Assembly (NCBI GenBank): GCA_002417975.1 | Contig: DIDE01000037.1 | Location: forward strand, 1-36,222 | From: Eggerthellaceae bacterium UBA5808 | GTDB taxonomy: Bacteria > Actinomycetota > Coriobacteriia > Coriobacteriales > Eggerthellaceae | Direction: 5' to 3' | DNA: 36,222 bases | Part shown: positions 16,714-25,638 of the stretch, piece by piece | Layout: the number at the start of each line of letters is the position of its first letter | How positions within the stretch are numbered: the stretch's first letter is position 1 | Position numbers and translations under genes: made by a program | Notes under the pieces: model-generated | What the model was told of the DNA's origin: nothing | Seen by the model: only the letters and a program-made list of their open reading frames with translations | The model's database searches: none

Positions 16714-16719
16714 TCGACA

Positions 16720-17868
16720 ATGACTCAGCAGCATACAAAAAATCAGATGGATCAAACTAAGGAACATGCCTGTTCAGGCGATCCTAAACGTATGATCAAT
16801 CCAAAAGAAGAGGCATATGTCAACAGCCATGCACGTGAGTGCATGTGTAAGGGGACAGCGCGGAGTCGTCGTGCCAATATCCTTATCATTGTCTTAGCAG
16901 TTATCCTTGTTGTCGTTATGACAATATCGTTCATGTTGGGAAAATACCCTATTGATCCAGGTCAAGTGTGGTCGCTTCTTATCGCTCAGGTAGTTCCCCT
17001 TGATCAAACGTGGACGAACTATCAGGCGACGATTTTCTTTGGCGTCCGTCTTCCGCGTTTGTTGCTAGCAGTGCTGGTTGGTTGTGCTCTTTCGATTGCT
17101 GGTGCTGCTTATCAGGGGATCTTCCAGAATCCGCTTGTTTCACCTGATATTTTGGGTGCTTCGCAGGGCGCAGCATTTGGAGCGGCGCTTTCTATCATGC
17201 TCGGTGCATCGAGTGTTGGTATATCCATAGGCGCGTTTATCGTCTCTATGCTTGCTGTTGCGCTTGTCATTGTCGTCTCACAGCGCGCACGTTGCGGGCG
17301 ATTACTTGGCGTTGTACTTGCAGGCATCATGGTCTCGTCGCTTTTTTCGGCTGCTGTGTCCTTTATCAAATTGGTGGCCGATCCAACGGATCAATTGCCA
17401 CAAATAACGTATTGGCTCATGGGAAGTTTTACCAGTGCATCGATGAATGACGTGTTATGGGTCATCATTCCTATTGCACTTGGATGTGTTGTTCTTTTTC
17501 TTATGCGTTGGCGCATTGACATTTTAACGATGGGCGATGACGAAGCGCGCACAATGGGTGTCAATGTTGGACGTACGCGTCTTATCATTATTATCGCTGC
17601 GACGCTGGTTACAGCGGCGAGTGTATCTGTATCGGGCATTATTGGATGGGTCGGGCTCGTTGTGCCTCATTTAGCACGTATGCTTGTTGGATGTGACTAT
17701 CGTAAGCTGATCCCTGCATCAATGCTCCTCGGCTCAGGTTTTCTACTCGTTGTCGATGACGTATCGCGTCTGGTTGGAACGGCAGAAATTCCTATTGGTA
17801 TTCTGACTGCATTCGTTGGCGCGCCATTCTTCCTGTATCTGATTACGAGAAAGGATCGCTTCGAATGA
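16720..17868 (+). CDS. FecCD/BtuC-type ABC transporter permease (iron complex or corrinoid uptake)
   Basis: This is a membrane channel subunit of a type II ABC importer for iron-siderophore, heme or cobalamin. Its 382 residues include a hydrophilic N-terminal extension of about 45 residues before the first helix (ANILIIVLAVILVVVMTISF). Family motifs follow: RLPRLLLAVLVGCALSIAGAAYQGIFQNPLVSPDILG, seen here as RLPRLLL and NPLVSPDILG, then WLMGSF, the coupling segment GRTRL, SGIIGWVGLVVPHLAR, and GTAEIPIGILTAFVGAPFF near the end. About ten membrane segments are expected. The cysteine-containing N-terminal extension is unusual for the family. It is the first gene of a three-gene operon and overlaps the ATPase gene by 4 nt (ATGA). 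Substrate cannot be assigned from sequence. Confidence 0.93.
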   Translation: MTQQHTKNQMDQTKEHACSGDPKRMINPKEEAYVNSHARECMCKGTARSRRANILIIVLAVILVVVMTISFMLGKYPIDPGQVWSLLIAQVVPLDQTWTNYQATIFFGVRLPRLLLAVLVGCALSIAGAAYQGIFQNPLVSPDILGASQGAAFGAALSIMLGASSVGISIGAFIVSMLAVALVIVVSQRARCGRLLGVVLAGIMVSSLFSAAVSFIKLVADPTDQLPQITYWLMGSFTSASMNDVLWVIIPIALGCVVLFLMRWRIDILTMGDDEARTMGVNVGRTRLIIIIAATLVTAASVSVSGIIGWVGLVVPHLARMLVGCDYRKLIPASMLLGSGFLLVVDDVSRLVGTAEIPIGILTAFVGAPFFLYLITRKDRFE

Positions 17869-18722
17869 GCTTACAAGTTGATCATCTTTCATTCTCGTAT
17901 GGATCCCACGTTGTCCTTGACGACATTTCGTTTGAGGTGCCTGATGGCATGCTGGTTAATGTTCTTGGCCACAATGGTGTAGGAAAATCAACGCTCTTTA
18001 GATGTATTCTTGGTCTCGAGGATTCGTGGACAGGATCGATTACGATTAATGGCAAAGATGCTCGTAGCCTGTCGATTGCAGAATACGCACGTGAAATGGC
18101 CTATATTCCTCAAACGCATTCTTCGGTATACGCCTATGAAGTCATTGACGTTGTGCTTATGAGTACCACGGCAGGATTAAAAGCTCTTGCAAAACCAGGG
18201 CACCGACAGCTTGAATTTGCCTATGAATGTCTTGATCGCGTGGGCATTGCCGATCTCGCTGATCGCCCATATACAAATATATCTGGAGGCGAGCAGCAAC
18301 TTGTGCTTATAGCCCGTGCGCTCGCTCAGCGTGCTCAGACGATCATCATGGATGAGCCTACGAGCGCGCTCGATTATGGCAATCAAGTTCGCGTGCTTTC
18401 TCAAATCAAGCACTTAGCTGGGGAAGGCTACACGATTATTGAATCAACGCACTATCCCGATCAAGCGTTTCTTTTTTCTGATCGGACGCTAGTGCTCAAT
18501 GATGGAACAATTCTATGCTATGGAGATCCAAAAGATACTATTACCGACAAAGTTATTAACGAGGTGTATGGCGTCAGGGTCTCGGTTGAATCGCTCTATA
18601 ACGATCAGGTGCGTGTGTGCGTGCCGATCGATGAGATAGAGATAGGGGGACATCGCGGTAATCACTGCGATGGAGATGAAAGTCATCATGACTTTCAACG
18701 TCAGGTAAGGAGAAAGAATTGA
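17865..18722 (+). CDS. ABC transporter ATP-binding protein (FepC/BtuD type)
   Basis: This ATPase partners the preceding permease. Walker A is GHNGVGKST (35-43), the Q-loop IPQTHSSVYAYEVIDVVLM, the signature ISGGEQQLVLIARAL (139 onward), Walker B TIIMDEPTSALD, and the switch histidine lies in ESTHYPDQA. The 285 residues exceed the usual 255-265. The surplus is a hydrophilic C-terminal tail containing GGHRGNHCDGDESHHDF, rich in His, Asp and Cys. This could bind metal, though that is inference. The start overlaps the permease stop as ATGA, and the stop overlaps the receptor gene's TTG start, indicating translational coupling. Confidence 0.94.
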   Translation: MSLQVDHLSFSYGSHVVLDDISFEVPDGMLVNVLGHNGVGKSTLFRCILGLEDSWTGSITINGKDARSLSIAEYAREMAYIPQTHSSVYAYEVIDVVLMSTTAGLKALAKPGHRQLEFAYECLDRVGIADLADRPYTNISGGEQQLVLIARALAQRAQTIIMDEPTSALDYGNQVRVLSQIKHLAGEGYTIIESTHYPDQAFLFSDRTLVLNDGTILCYGDPKDTITDKVINEVYGVRVSVESLYNDQVRVCVPIDEIEIGGHRGNHCDGDESHHDFQRQVRRKN

Positions 18723-19831
18723 AAAAGAGAGTAAAAATACTCGTGTCTGCTTTGGCGGCATGTGCTCTCGTCGTGTGCATCGGCGGTTGTGCATCTAACG
18801 TCAAGACGACGGGTGGGGATACTCAGCAGGCGACTTCGACGGATACGGTAAGCTTTACCGATTCTGCAGGACGTCAAGTTGACATTCCTAAGGATGTTGA
18901 GCGTGTTGCAGGATCTGGCCCAATCGCGCAGCAAATTTTGCTGACGTTTGCTCCAGAGAAAATGGTTGGTCTTTCCAACTCGTTAAGTGATGATCAGGCA
19001 AAATATCTTGGCCAGCAGTATGCTGATCTGCCAGTATATGGCCAGATGTACGGTGCAAGCTTGAACAAAGAAGCACTTGCTTCTGCTAATCCTCAACTTA
19101 TCATCGATATTGGTGAGCAGAAAAAGGGTAACGTTGACGATCTGAACCAGCTTCAGGATGAACTTGGCGTACCGGTAATCTATATTGCATCCGACCTCGA
19201 AAGCATGTCTTCGACGTATCAGATGCTTGGCCAAGTTTTGGGAAACACCGATCGCGCTAACCAGATCTCTGATTACTACACGCAAAAGTATTCGATGATC
19301 AAAGACGGCATGTCAAAGATTCCCGATGATCAGCGCATTAAGCTACTGTATTGCTTGGGCGATTCGGGAACGAACGTTATTGGCAAGGGCTCCTATCATG
19401 CAGAGGTTCTGGAAATGATTGGCGACAATGTTGCTGTCATTGATGGTGTATCAAGCAAGGGTACAGGCAATCAGGTATCCCTGGAACAGATCAATAACTG
19501 GAATCCTCAGATGATCATCTTCGGGCCTGATAGTGTATATGGATCAGTAAAGACGACTGATGGTTGGAATACACTGTCAGCTGTTCAGAATGATAATTAC
19601 TACGAAGTACCAGATGATCCTTATAACTGGATGGGTATGCCGCCTTCAATCAACAGCTACATGGGCATGCAATGGCTGGCACGTCTGTGCTATCCAAGCA
19701 CGTTCACCTACGATATGTATCAGACGACTGCTGAATACTATAAGTTGTTCTATCAGTACGATCTGACGCAGGCGGATTACGATCAACTTACTGCTAACTG
19801 CCAGGTAAAGAACCTCGCTAACGCTGCGTAG
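18719..19831 (+). CDS. Substrate-binding lipoprotein of the iron/corrinoid-type ABC importer
   Basis: This is the extracellular receptor of the importer. The TTG start at 18719 has AAGGAG 6 nt upstream and overlaps the ATPase stop. The signal peptide MKKRVKILVSALAACALVV ends in a lipobox with the lipidated cysteine at residue 24. The mature protein opens with FTDSAGRQVDIPKDVERVAG, as in FepB/BtuF-type helical-backbone receptors. It contains the two-lobed pattern PQLIIDIGEQ, a long helix region, and a C-terminal lobe (NPQMIIFGPDSVYG). The 370 residues are at the long end. The aromatic-rich end (YDMYQTTAEYYKLFYQYDLT) is common in receptors of gut anaerobes annotated as iron carriers. The ligand is unknown. 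Confidence 0.92.
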   Translation: MKKRVKILVSALAACALVVCIGGCASNVKTTGGDTQQATSTDTVSFTDSAGRQVDIPKDVERVAGSGPIAQQILLTFAPEKMVGLSNSLSDDQAKYLGQQYADLPVYGQMYGASLNKEALASANPQLIIDIGEQKKGNVDDLNQLQDELGVPVIYIASDLESMSSTYQMLGQVLGNTDRANQISDYYTQKYSMIKDGMSKIPDDQRIKLLYCLGDSGTNVIGKGSYHAEVLEMIGDNVAVIDGVSSKGTGNQVSLEQINNWNPQMIIFGPDSVYGSVKTTDGWNTLSAVQNDNYYEVPDDPYNWMGMPPSINSYMGMQWLARLCYPSTFTYDMYQTTAEYYKLFYQYDLTQADYDQLTANCQVKNLANAA

Positions 19832-19960
19832 TTTCTGGATTGGGCAGTTCCTGGTGAACTGATATGCGGTATAGACGGTTATTGCAGTACGTCGTTCCGT
19901 ATGGCTAAATAGGCTGTTTATCAGGGGAAGCTTCTACGGCAAGTTGTATCCAGTAGAACG

Positions 19961-20009
19961 GTTACTATAGTAACAAGCCCGGTAAAGGCGCTCCGTATGG
20001 GGCGCCTTT
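19961..20009 (+). terminator. Palindrome followed by the ABC importer terminator
   Basis: The 404-nt gap between the receptor and argC has no gene. GTTACTATAGTAAC (19961-19974) is a perfect 14-nt palindrome. Ten nt further on, AAAGGCGCTCC (19984-19994) pairs with GGGGCGCCTTT (19999-20009) around a GTAT tetraloop, with GCTTATATA after it. This is a strong hairpin with a short T-rich tail and probably terminates the importer operon. Confidence 0.75.
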
Positions 20010-20031
20010 GCTTATATATAGACTTTTGAAC

Positions 20032-20070
20032 GTGAAGAGCCTAGAATCAAGCTGATTCTAGGCTCTTCAC
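20032..20070. repeat. Perfect 17-bp inverted repeat hairpin
   Basis: GTGAAGAGCCTAGAATC (20032-20048) and its exact inverse (20054-20070) enclose a 5-nt loop. It lies 22 nt after the importer terminator. No T-run follows on the plus strand (ATAAGTACAG), and the minus strand side has only GTTCAAAAG. It may be a second or insulating terminator before the arginine cluster. Confidence 0.8.
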
Positions 20071-20121
20071 ATAAGTACAGGAGTATATACACACGGTTAG
20101 TCCTACGCACCGATGTTTGGG

Positions 20122-20235
20122 TACAATTACTAAATCGCTCAATGAGTGAATTCTATGAAATTAAATAAAACTATCAAAATATGCAGTTTAATAAGAAAAT
20201 ATTCAACGTATATGCAAAAGAGGTAGATAGGGACT
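20122..20235 (+). promoter_or_regulatory. argC promoter region with possible ARG half-sites
   Basis: A TACAAT at 20122-20127 is a possible -10 with no clear -35. Downstream, an AT-rich stretch holds TGAAT (around 20147), ATGCA (20181-20185), ATTCA (20201-20205) and ATGCA (20212-20216). The last two start 11 nt apart. These resemble ArgR half-sites (TGAAT/ATTCA, with C variants), but they are not arranged as a clean inverted 18-bp ARG box. The inference is supported mainly by the argR gene in the same cluster. Confidence 0.35.
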
Positions 20236-21300
20236 ATGGGAATACAAGCGGGAATCGTCGGTGCTTCGGGCTTTGCTGGCATCGAATTGACGCGCAGGCT
20301 CATTGAACACCCTTCTTTTGATCTTGCAGTCATAACAAGCGATGCCGATGCGGGGAAGCCGCTTGCTGAGGTGTATCCATGCTTTACGGGGATGAGTGAT
20401 CTAGTATTTGCTCAGCGCGATACGCCAGAACTACAACAATGCGATGTTGTTTTTCTTGCCGTTCCTCATACAGTTGCACTTGGCATAGTCCCTGGTTTGC
20501 TGGCTGCAGGTATATCCGTATTTGATCTTTCGGCTGACTATCGTCTTAAGAACCCGACGACCTATGAACACTGGTACGGAGTTCGTCATACATCTCCGGA
20601 GTTGCTTCCCGAAGCGGCATTCGGTCTTCCAGAGTTATGTCCTGATGAAATTGAGCGAGCAACGCAAAAGCACGTAGCGGGCGATCCGGTACTTGTTGCA
20701 TGTGCGGGTTGTTACCCGACGGCTTCATCGTTAGCTGCCTATCCTGCGGTTCACGCCGATATTACGACAGGAATGGTCAACATACAGGCGGTATCTGGCG
20801 TTACTGGGGCGGGCCGTAAGGCAACCGCGCGTACGCATTATTGCGCTGCAACCGAGAATATTGAAGCTTATGGGGCAAGTGGCCATCGCCACACTCCCGA
20901 AATAGAGCAGATCCTTGGATTACCTGGTCAGGTGGTATTTGTTCCTCATCTTGCTCCACTCGAGCGTGGACTCTTATCTACAGTGACTATGCAGCTTAAA
21001 GGACATGCAGCAGCGCTTTATGATGTAGAAAAGCTTCAGAACCTCTACGAAGACTTTTATCATAATTCAGCGTTCGTGAGTGTTCTTCCGGCAGGGGAAA
21101 TGCCACGTACATCGAGTGTTGTGGGAACGAATCGCGCGCATGTTGGTGTCGCGTATCAAGAGCGACGACGGACACTCATCGCGAGTTGCGCGATTGACAA
21201 TCTTGGTAAGGGCGCCGCTGATCAGGCGGTCCAATGCGCGAACCTCGTGTTCGGTTTGCCCGAAACTGAAGGTCTTAATACGGTAGCGGTGCCACTCTAG
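20236..21300 (+). CDS. argC: N-acetyl-gamma-glutamyl-phosphate reductase
   Basis: This enzyme performs the third step of ornithine synthesis, NADPH-dependent reduction of N-acetylglutamyl phosphate to the semialdehyde. The 354 residues fit the family. The nucleotide-binding start is GIVGASGFAGIELTRRL, and the catalytic cysteine is C159 in ACAGCYPTAS. GVTGAGRKAT and HRHTPEIEQ-type motifs follow, then FVPHLAPLERGLLSTV. The start ATG at 20236 lies after AGAGG and AGGGA. It is the first gene of the arginine cluster, with argJ 33 nt downstream. Confidence 0.96.
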   Translation: MGIQAGIVGASGFAGIELTRRLIEHPSFDLAVITSDADAGKPLAEVYPCFTGMSDLVFAQRDTPELQQCDVVFLAVPHTVALGIVPGLLAAGISVFDLSADYRLKNPTTYEHWYGVRHTSPELLPEAAFGLPELCPDEIERATQKHVAGDPVLVACAGCYPTASSLAAYPAVHADITTGMVNIQAVSGVTGAGRKATARTHYCAATENIEAYGASGHRHTPEIEQILGLPGQVVFVPHLAPLERGLLSTVTMQLKGHAAALYDVEKLQNLYEDFYHNSAFVSVLPAGEMPRTSSVVGTNRAHVGVAYQERRRTLIASCAIDNLGKGAADQAVQCANLVFGLPETEGLNTVAVPL

Positions 21301-21333
21301 GCGAACCACTCCGTTCCTAGGAGAAATACGTAT

Positions 21334-22596
21334 ATGAACGAGCCCATTGAGCTACAAGAACTTACCTCGGGCGGGGTAACAAGCGCCGCTGGATTTAAGG
21401 CAGGAGGAATCCATTCGGGATTCAGACGTGATCCAAAGCGGTTTGATCTTGCACTTATCGAAGCTGATGACGTGTGCTGTGCCGCAGGGACATTCACGCA
21501 GAATGCGTTTTGTGCTGCACCTGTTATCGTTTCACGGCATCATCTGAACGATAGAGGATCAGGCAAAGTACGAGCTGTTGTCATTAACTCAGGTATTGCT
21601 AATGCGGCGACCGGAGAAAAAGGTCTTACCGCTGCGCAACGTACGACATCGATTGCGGCTGATATTATAGGATGCACAGATGACGAAGTTCTGGTTGCAT
21701 CGACTGGCGTGATTGGTAAGTTCCTTCCACTGGATCCGTTTGAAGAAGGACTGCCTGCGCTTCATTCGTCTATCTCTTCTTCCGAACAAGGTGGGCATGA
21801 TGCAGCACATGCAATCATGACAACGGATACGTTCGCTAAAGAATACGCCGTATCGTGGACAAGTCATGATCCCGCATACGAAGGAACTACCTTTACTGTT
21901 GGAGGTATGGTCAAGGGTTCGGGAATGATTATGCCTAATATGGCGACAATGATTGCCGTTCTTACTACCGATGCGCCTCTTTCGGAATGTGCAGCTCATC
22001 GTGCATTGAGCGCTTCTGTTGCGCAGAGCTTTAATCGAGTGACTGTTGATTCTGATACTTCGACGAATGATACGTGCATTCTTCTTGCTTCTGGTGCAGC
22101 AGCGCCAAAAGCGTCATCGATTGACGTATCAGGATGTGCGTTTGACGAATGCATGGCAGCAATTAAGCGTGTTTGTATCCATCTTGCTCGGTGTATTGCT
22201 CGTGACGGCGAGGGATCGACCAAGCTCATTACCGTAACGGTTAACGGAGCTGCTGATGATGTTGACGCAAATCGTGCGGCACGTGCTATTGCTAACTCGC
22301 CGCTCGTTAAGACAGCTGTATTTGGCCATGATGCCAACTGGGGTCGAATTGCTGCAGCGCTTGGCAAGAGTGGCGCTTCCTTTGATCAAGGCAATGTTTC
22401 TATTGACATGATGGGAATCCCCGTATGTCGCAACGGACTTGCTGTAACATTTGACGAAGATAAAGCACTCAAACAATTCGAAGAACCTGAGATTACCATC
22501 GATGCTGATCTTGGTGCAGGCTCATCATCAACAACTATGTGGACCTGCGATTTATCGCATGACTACATTCGTATCAATGGAGATTATCGGTCATGA
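21334..22596 (+). CDS. argJ: Bifunctional ornithine acetyltransferase / N-acetylglutamate synthase
   Basis: ArgJ transfers the acetyl group from N-acetylornithine back to glutamate and, when bifunctional, also uses acetyl-CoA. The 420-residue precursor contains the self-cleavage site in KGSGMIMPNMATMIAVL. Cleavage is expected between A204 and T205, making T205 the nucleophile of the beta chain. Other family blocks are GGIHSGFRRDPKRFDLAL, INSGIANAATGEKGL, STGVIGKFLP, DSDTSTNDTC and GHDANWGRIAAALGKSG. No separate argA or argE is seen, which fits the cyclic acetyl pathway. The start ATG follows AGGAGA. The stop overlaps argB as ATGA. Whether it is bifunctional or monofunctional cannot be decided from sequence alone. 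Confidence 0.95.
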   Translation: MNEPIELQELTSGGVTSAAGFKAGGIHSGFRRDPKRFDLALIEADDVCCAAGTFTQNAFCAAPVIVSRHHLNDRGSGKVRAVVINSGIANAATGEKGLTAAQRTTSIAADIIGCTDDEVLVASTGVIGKFLPLDPFEEGLPALHSSISSSEQGGHDAAHAIMTTDTFAKEYAVSWTSHDPAYEGTTFTVGGMVKGSGMIMPNMATMIAVLTTDAPLSECAAHRALSASVAQSFNRVTVDSDTSTNDTCILLASGAAAPKASSIDVSGCAFDECMAAIKRVCIHLARCIARDGEGSTKLITVTVNGAADDVDANRAARAIANSPLVKTAVFGHDANWGRIAAALGKSGASFDQGNVSIDMMGIPVCRNGLAVTFDEDKALKQFEEPEITIDADLGAGSSSTTMWTCDLSHDYIRINGDYRS

Positions 22597-23657
22597 AATT
22601 TGCAAAGGATACACGTCCAGATGCTTCGCCGATGCATGCAGCAGAAATCATTGCAGAAGCACTTCCCTGGATTAAAAATGTTACCGGTAAAACGGTTGTT
22701 ATCAAGTATGGTGGATCGGCGATGGTTGATCCTGCGCTGCGCGCCCAGGTAATGAGCGATATTGTGCTGCTCAAGATTATCGGATTGAATCCTGTGATCG
22801 TACACGGAGGCGGCAAAGCTATTTCGCGTGCTATGAAGCAGCTGGATCTTCCTGTTGCGTTTAAAGATGGTATGCGTATTACCGATGATAAGGCTATGCG
22901 CGTGGTTAGTACGGTTTTGGTTGGTGAGGTCAACCAAGATTTGGTACGTGATATCAATCAGCATGGAAACTTGGCAGTAGGCGTATCGGGTAGCGATGCT
23001 GGCACGATTGTTGCGCGTCAACTCTCTGAAGAGCTAGGACGTGTTGGGGCTATCACTGCGGTTCACACGGAATATATTGACGACGTTATTGCCAACGACT
23101 ACATTCCTGTTGTTGCTGGAATTGCCATGGGCGAAGATGGCGGAAGCTATAACATCAATGCCGACGTAGCTGCAGGGGAGATTGCTGCAGCAATCGGAGC
23201 ACAAAAGATTATCTTCTTGACTGACGTTGATGGCCTCTATCGTGATTTCGAAGACAAAGATTCGCTGATCTCTAATTTAATCGTTGACGAAGCAAAGCAT
23301 ATGCTCGAAACCGATCAGGTATCGACAGGCATGATTCCTAAGCTTACGAGCTGTGTTCGCGCGCTTGATGCGGGGGTGCAACGTGCTCATATCATCAATG
23401 GTACGACGCCTCATGCATTACTGCTCGAGCTGCTAACCGATTCAGGTGTTGGTACGACGATGCATGCGACGGAGGAAAGTTATCAACTGGATATGTATCC
23501 TTTGGGCCGTTTAGCATCCAAACTCAATGAGAATGCTGATCCTTTGGAATCATTCCATCCATCTCATCAAGTTTCAACTGATACTGCTGCTACATCAATT
23601 ACTCATTCGAAACGTCACCACAGCGATGACGGGTCAACATTTAATAAAAGAAAGTGA
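22593..23657 (+). CDS. argB: Acetylglutamate kinase with C-terminal extension
   Basis: This kinase phosphorylates N-acetylglutamate, normally the arginine-feedback step. Core signatures are TVVIKYGGSAM (phosphate-binding lysine), VIVHGGGKAIS, NINADVAAGEIAAAIGA, FLTDVDGLY, STGMIPKL and HIINGTTPHALLLELLTDSGVGT. The core ends near residue 295, as in normal enzymes of about 295-300 residues. A tail of about 58 residues follows, hydrophilic and rich in Ser, Thr and His, ending in SKRHHSDDGSTFNKRK. The tail shows no recognisable domain. The ATG overlaps the argJ stop, and argD starts at a GTG that overlaps this stop, so the three should be translationally coupled. Confidence 0.95.
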   Translation: MKFAKDTRPDASPMHAAEIIAEALPWIKNVTGKTVVIKYGGSAMVDPALRAQVMSDIVLLKIIGLNPVIVHGGGKAISRAMKQLDLPVAFKDGMRITDDKAMRVVSTVLVGEVNQDLVRDINQHGNLAVGVSGSDAGTIVARQLSEELGRVGAITAVHTEYIDDVIANDYIPVVAGIAMGEDGGSYNINADVAAGEIAAAIGAQKIIFLTDVDGLYRDFEDKDSLISNLIVDEAKHMLETDQVSTGMIPKLTSCVRALDAGVQRAHIINGTTPHALLLELLTDSGVGTTMHATEESYQLDMYPLGRLASKLNENADPLESFHPSHQVSTDTAATSITHSKRHHSDDGSTFNKRK

Positions 23658-24877
23658 GCGATACGATCATGTCTTTGAATGAACAAAGTGCGCTTGAACA
23701 AACGTATATGATGCATACGATTAATCGTGAACCGGTCTGCCTTGTTAAAGGTAGTGGGATGAACGTATACGACGATCAAGGGAAAGAATATCTCGATTTC
23801 CTTGGCGGTATTGGTGTATGTAGCCTAGGTCATTGTCATCCTGCAGTAACGAAGGCAATTTCCGATCAGGCTGCGAAGCTGATTCATATCAGCAATCTGT
23901 TTTACATTGAGCATCGCGGCCAGGTTGCTCATATGGTATCCGACTTACTCAATGCCTATGTTCCTACCGATGAGCAAAGTCCATGGCAGAGCTTTTTTGC
24001 CAACTCTGGTGCTGAAGCTAATGAATGTGCAATTAAACTTGCACGTCGTTGGTCTCAGTCATTCGGAACTGGCGGATCAACAATCTTGACGCTCGATGGT
24101 GGCTTTCATGGCCGTACGCTTGCTTCGCTTGCTGCTACAGCGCAACCTGCCAAGCAAGAGCGCTTTCAGCCGCTACCTGCTGGATTTGCTCATACACCGC
24201 TTAATGATTGTGAAGCACTTGAAAAAGCATTTGAGCAGCACGGTGACGAAATATGTGCCATTATGGTCGAGTGTATTCAAGGTGAGGGTGGCGTACATCC
24301 TTGCACGCCTGAATTCCTCCAGACGGCTCAACGAGTAGCGCATGAACATAAAGCTGTTCTTATTTGTGACGAAGTTCAATCTGGTGTGTACCGTTGTGGG
24401 CGTCCGTTTGCATTCCAGCTGTTTGGCATCACACCTGATATCGTGTCTATTGCAAAGGGCATTGCATCGGGATTTCCTATGGGCATGTGTGCTGCGCGTC
24501 AAAACGTGGCTGCTGCATTTGAACCAGGGGATCATGGATCAACGTTCGGTGGAAGCAATTTAGCTGTTGCTGCTGCTCATGCAACGCTTACCACGCTGGC
24601 TCAAGAGGGAATTCTTGAGAATGCACAAACGGTTGGCTCATATTTGCGCGAACAGCTTGCTACGCTTGGTGACGTTGTTGAGGTTCGTGGATACGGACTG
24701 ATGGACGCATGCGATTTGCGTGATGGTATTGATGCTCCTACGGTGGTACTTAAGGCGCTTTCGTGTGGATTACTCCTTAATGCGACCGGTCCGCATACTT
24801 TAAGGTTCCTTCCGCCGTTGATTTGTAGTACAAATGATGTGGACGTACTTATGGAAAAACTCCCGACGATTTTGTGA
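23654..24877 (+). CDS. argD: Acetylornithine aminotransferase
   Basis: This class III PLP aminotransferase converts N-acetylglutamate semialdehyde and glutamate to N-acetylornithine and 2-oxoglutarate. Signatures are YLDFLGGIGVCSLGHCHPAV, FFANSGAEANECAIKLAR, GGFHGRTLASLAAT, VECIQGEGGVHP, LICDEVQSGVYRCG, and the PLP lysine in VSIAKGIASGFPMG (K268 from the first start). The GTG at 23654 forms a GTGA overlap with argB. An ATG five codons later (23669) is an alternative, and neither has a strong ribosome site. The 402-407 residues fit the family. No argF follows, unlike the common argCJBDF order. Confidence 0.95.
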   Translation: MSDTIMSLNEQSALEQTYMMHTINREPVCLVKGSGMNVYDDQGKEYLDFLGGIGVCSLGHCHPAVTKAISDQAAKLIHISNLFYIEHRGQVAHMVSDLLNAYVPTDEQSPWQSFFANSGAEANECAIKLARRWSQSFGTGGSTILTLDGGFHGRTLASLAATAQPAKQERFQPLPAGFAHTPLNDCEALEKAFEQHGDEICAIMVECIQGEGGVHPCTPEFLQTAQRVAHEHKAVLICDEVQSGVYRCGRPFAFQLFGITPDIVSIAKGIASGFPMGMCAARQNVAAAFEPGDHGSTFGGSNLAVAAAHATLTTLAQEGILENAQTVGSYLREQLATLGDVVEVRGYGLMDACDLRDGIDAPTVVLKALSCGLLLNATGPHTLRFLPPLICSTNDVDVLMEKLPTIL

Positions 24878-24998
24878 TTTTCTGGTCATCGTGGATGTAT
24901 TCGTCTACAATAATTTGCATGTAATGTGCTAGATATTCTACAACTTTGCATATTTTCATAGTATTATCTATTAATCGAGCATAAAGGAAGCGTATCAA
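24878..24998 (+). promoter_or_regulatory. argR upstream region, possible autoregulatory sites
   Basis: The 121-nt AT-rich gap between argD and argR contains two TTGCAT repeats (24915-24920 and 24946-24951), a TATTAT (24962-24967) that could be a -10, and AAAGGAAG before the start. The TTGCAT elements resemble ArgR half-sites, which would fit autoregulation. Evidence is by pattern only. Confidence 0.35.
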
Positions 24999-25448
24999 AT
25001 GAAGGGAGGCAGCCAGACCGTGAATAAGCGCACGCAGCGTCATGATACTATTCGGGACATTGTCCGTCGTAATAGCATTCGCACGCAGCTTGATCTGGCT
25101 GAGCAACTTCGTGATTCCGGCTACGATTGTACACAGGCTACGATTTCCCGTGATATTACCGATATGGGCTTACTTAAGTCGAAAGAAGGCGTCTATATCC
25201 TTCCTGAGGATATGCGTCTTCGTCGCATGGTTGCTGAGCTCGTTGAAGAGGTCTATATCGCGGGTAATATGGTCATTGTTAAGACCTTCTCTGGTGGAGC
25301 AGCTGGTGTAGCTGGCGCCATCGATAAAGCTGGTCTTGTAGGCTCACTGGGAACAGTGGCCGGCGATAATACGATTATGATTGCTGCACGTACTCCAGAG
25401 GACGCTGCAGGAATCGAATGCTCTCTTAACGGACTGCGACGACGTTAG
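24999..25448 (+). CDS. argR: Arginine repressor
   Basis: ArgR is an arginine-dependent hexameric regulator that represses arginine synthesis. The N-terminal winged helix (RHDTIRDIVRRNSIRTQLDLAEQL, then CTQATISRDITDMGLLK) contains the recognition helix ATISRDI. The C-terminal arginine-binding and oligomerisation half carries GAAGVAGAIDKAGLVGSLGTVAGDNTIMI; the GTVAGDNTI block holds the aspartate that contacts arginine. The ATG at 24999 follows AAAGGAAG and gives 149 residues. A GTG at 25020 preceded by GGGAGG would give 142, and both are plausible. Its position inside the cluster points to control of the flanking arg genes. Confidence 0.95.
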   Translation: MKGGSQTVNKRTQRHDTIRDIVRRNSIRTQLDLAEQLRDSGYDCTQATISRDITDMGLLKSKEGVYILPEDMRLRRMVAELVEEVYIAGNMVIVKTFSGGAAGVAGAIDKAGLVGSLGTVAGDNTIMIAARTPEDAAGIECSLNGLRRR

Positions 25449-25638
25449 TCGTCTAATATGCTCGGGCTGAAAAACCGCCCACCCTCCATCCATCGCTGTA
25501 TTGTACTCTGCGCATCAAAGAATGATGCGTGAGCCATATCTCAGACGATGAGCACATTCTTGCATCGGCATTGCCTCCACGCATGCCCTCATGCATCACA
25601 AGCACCTAACTCGGCACAAATAAATGTACAGTAATAGT

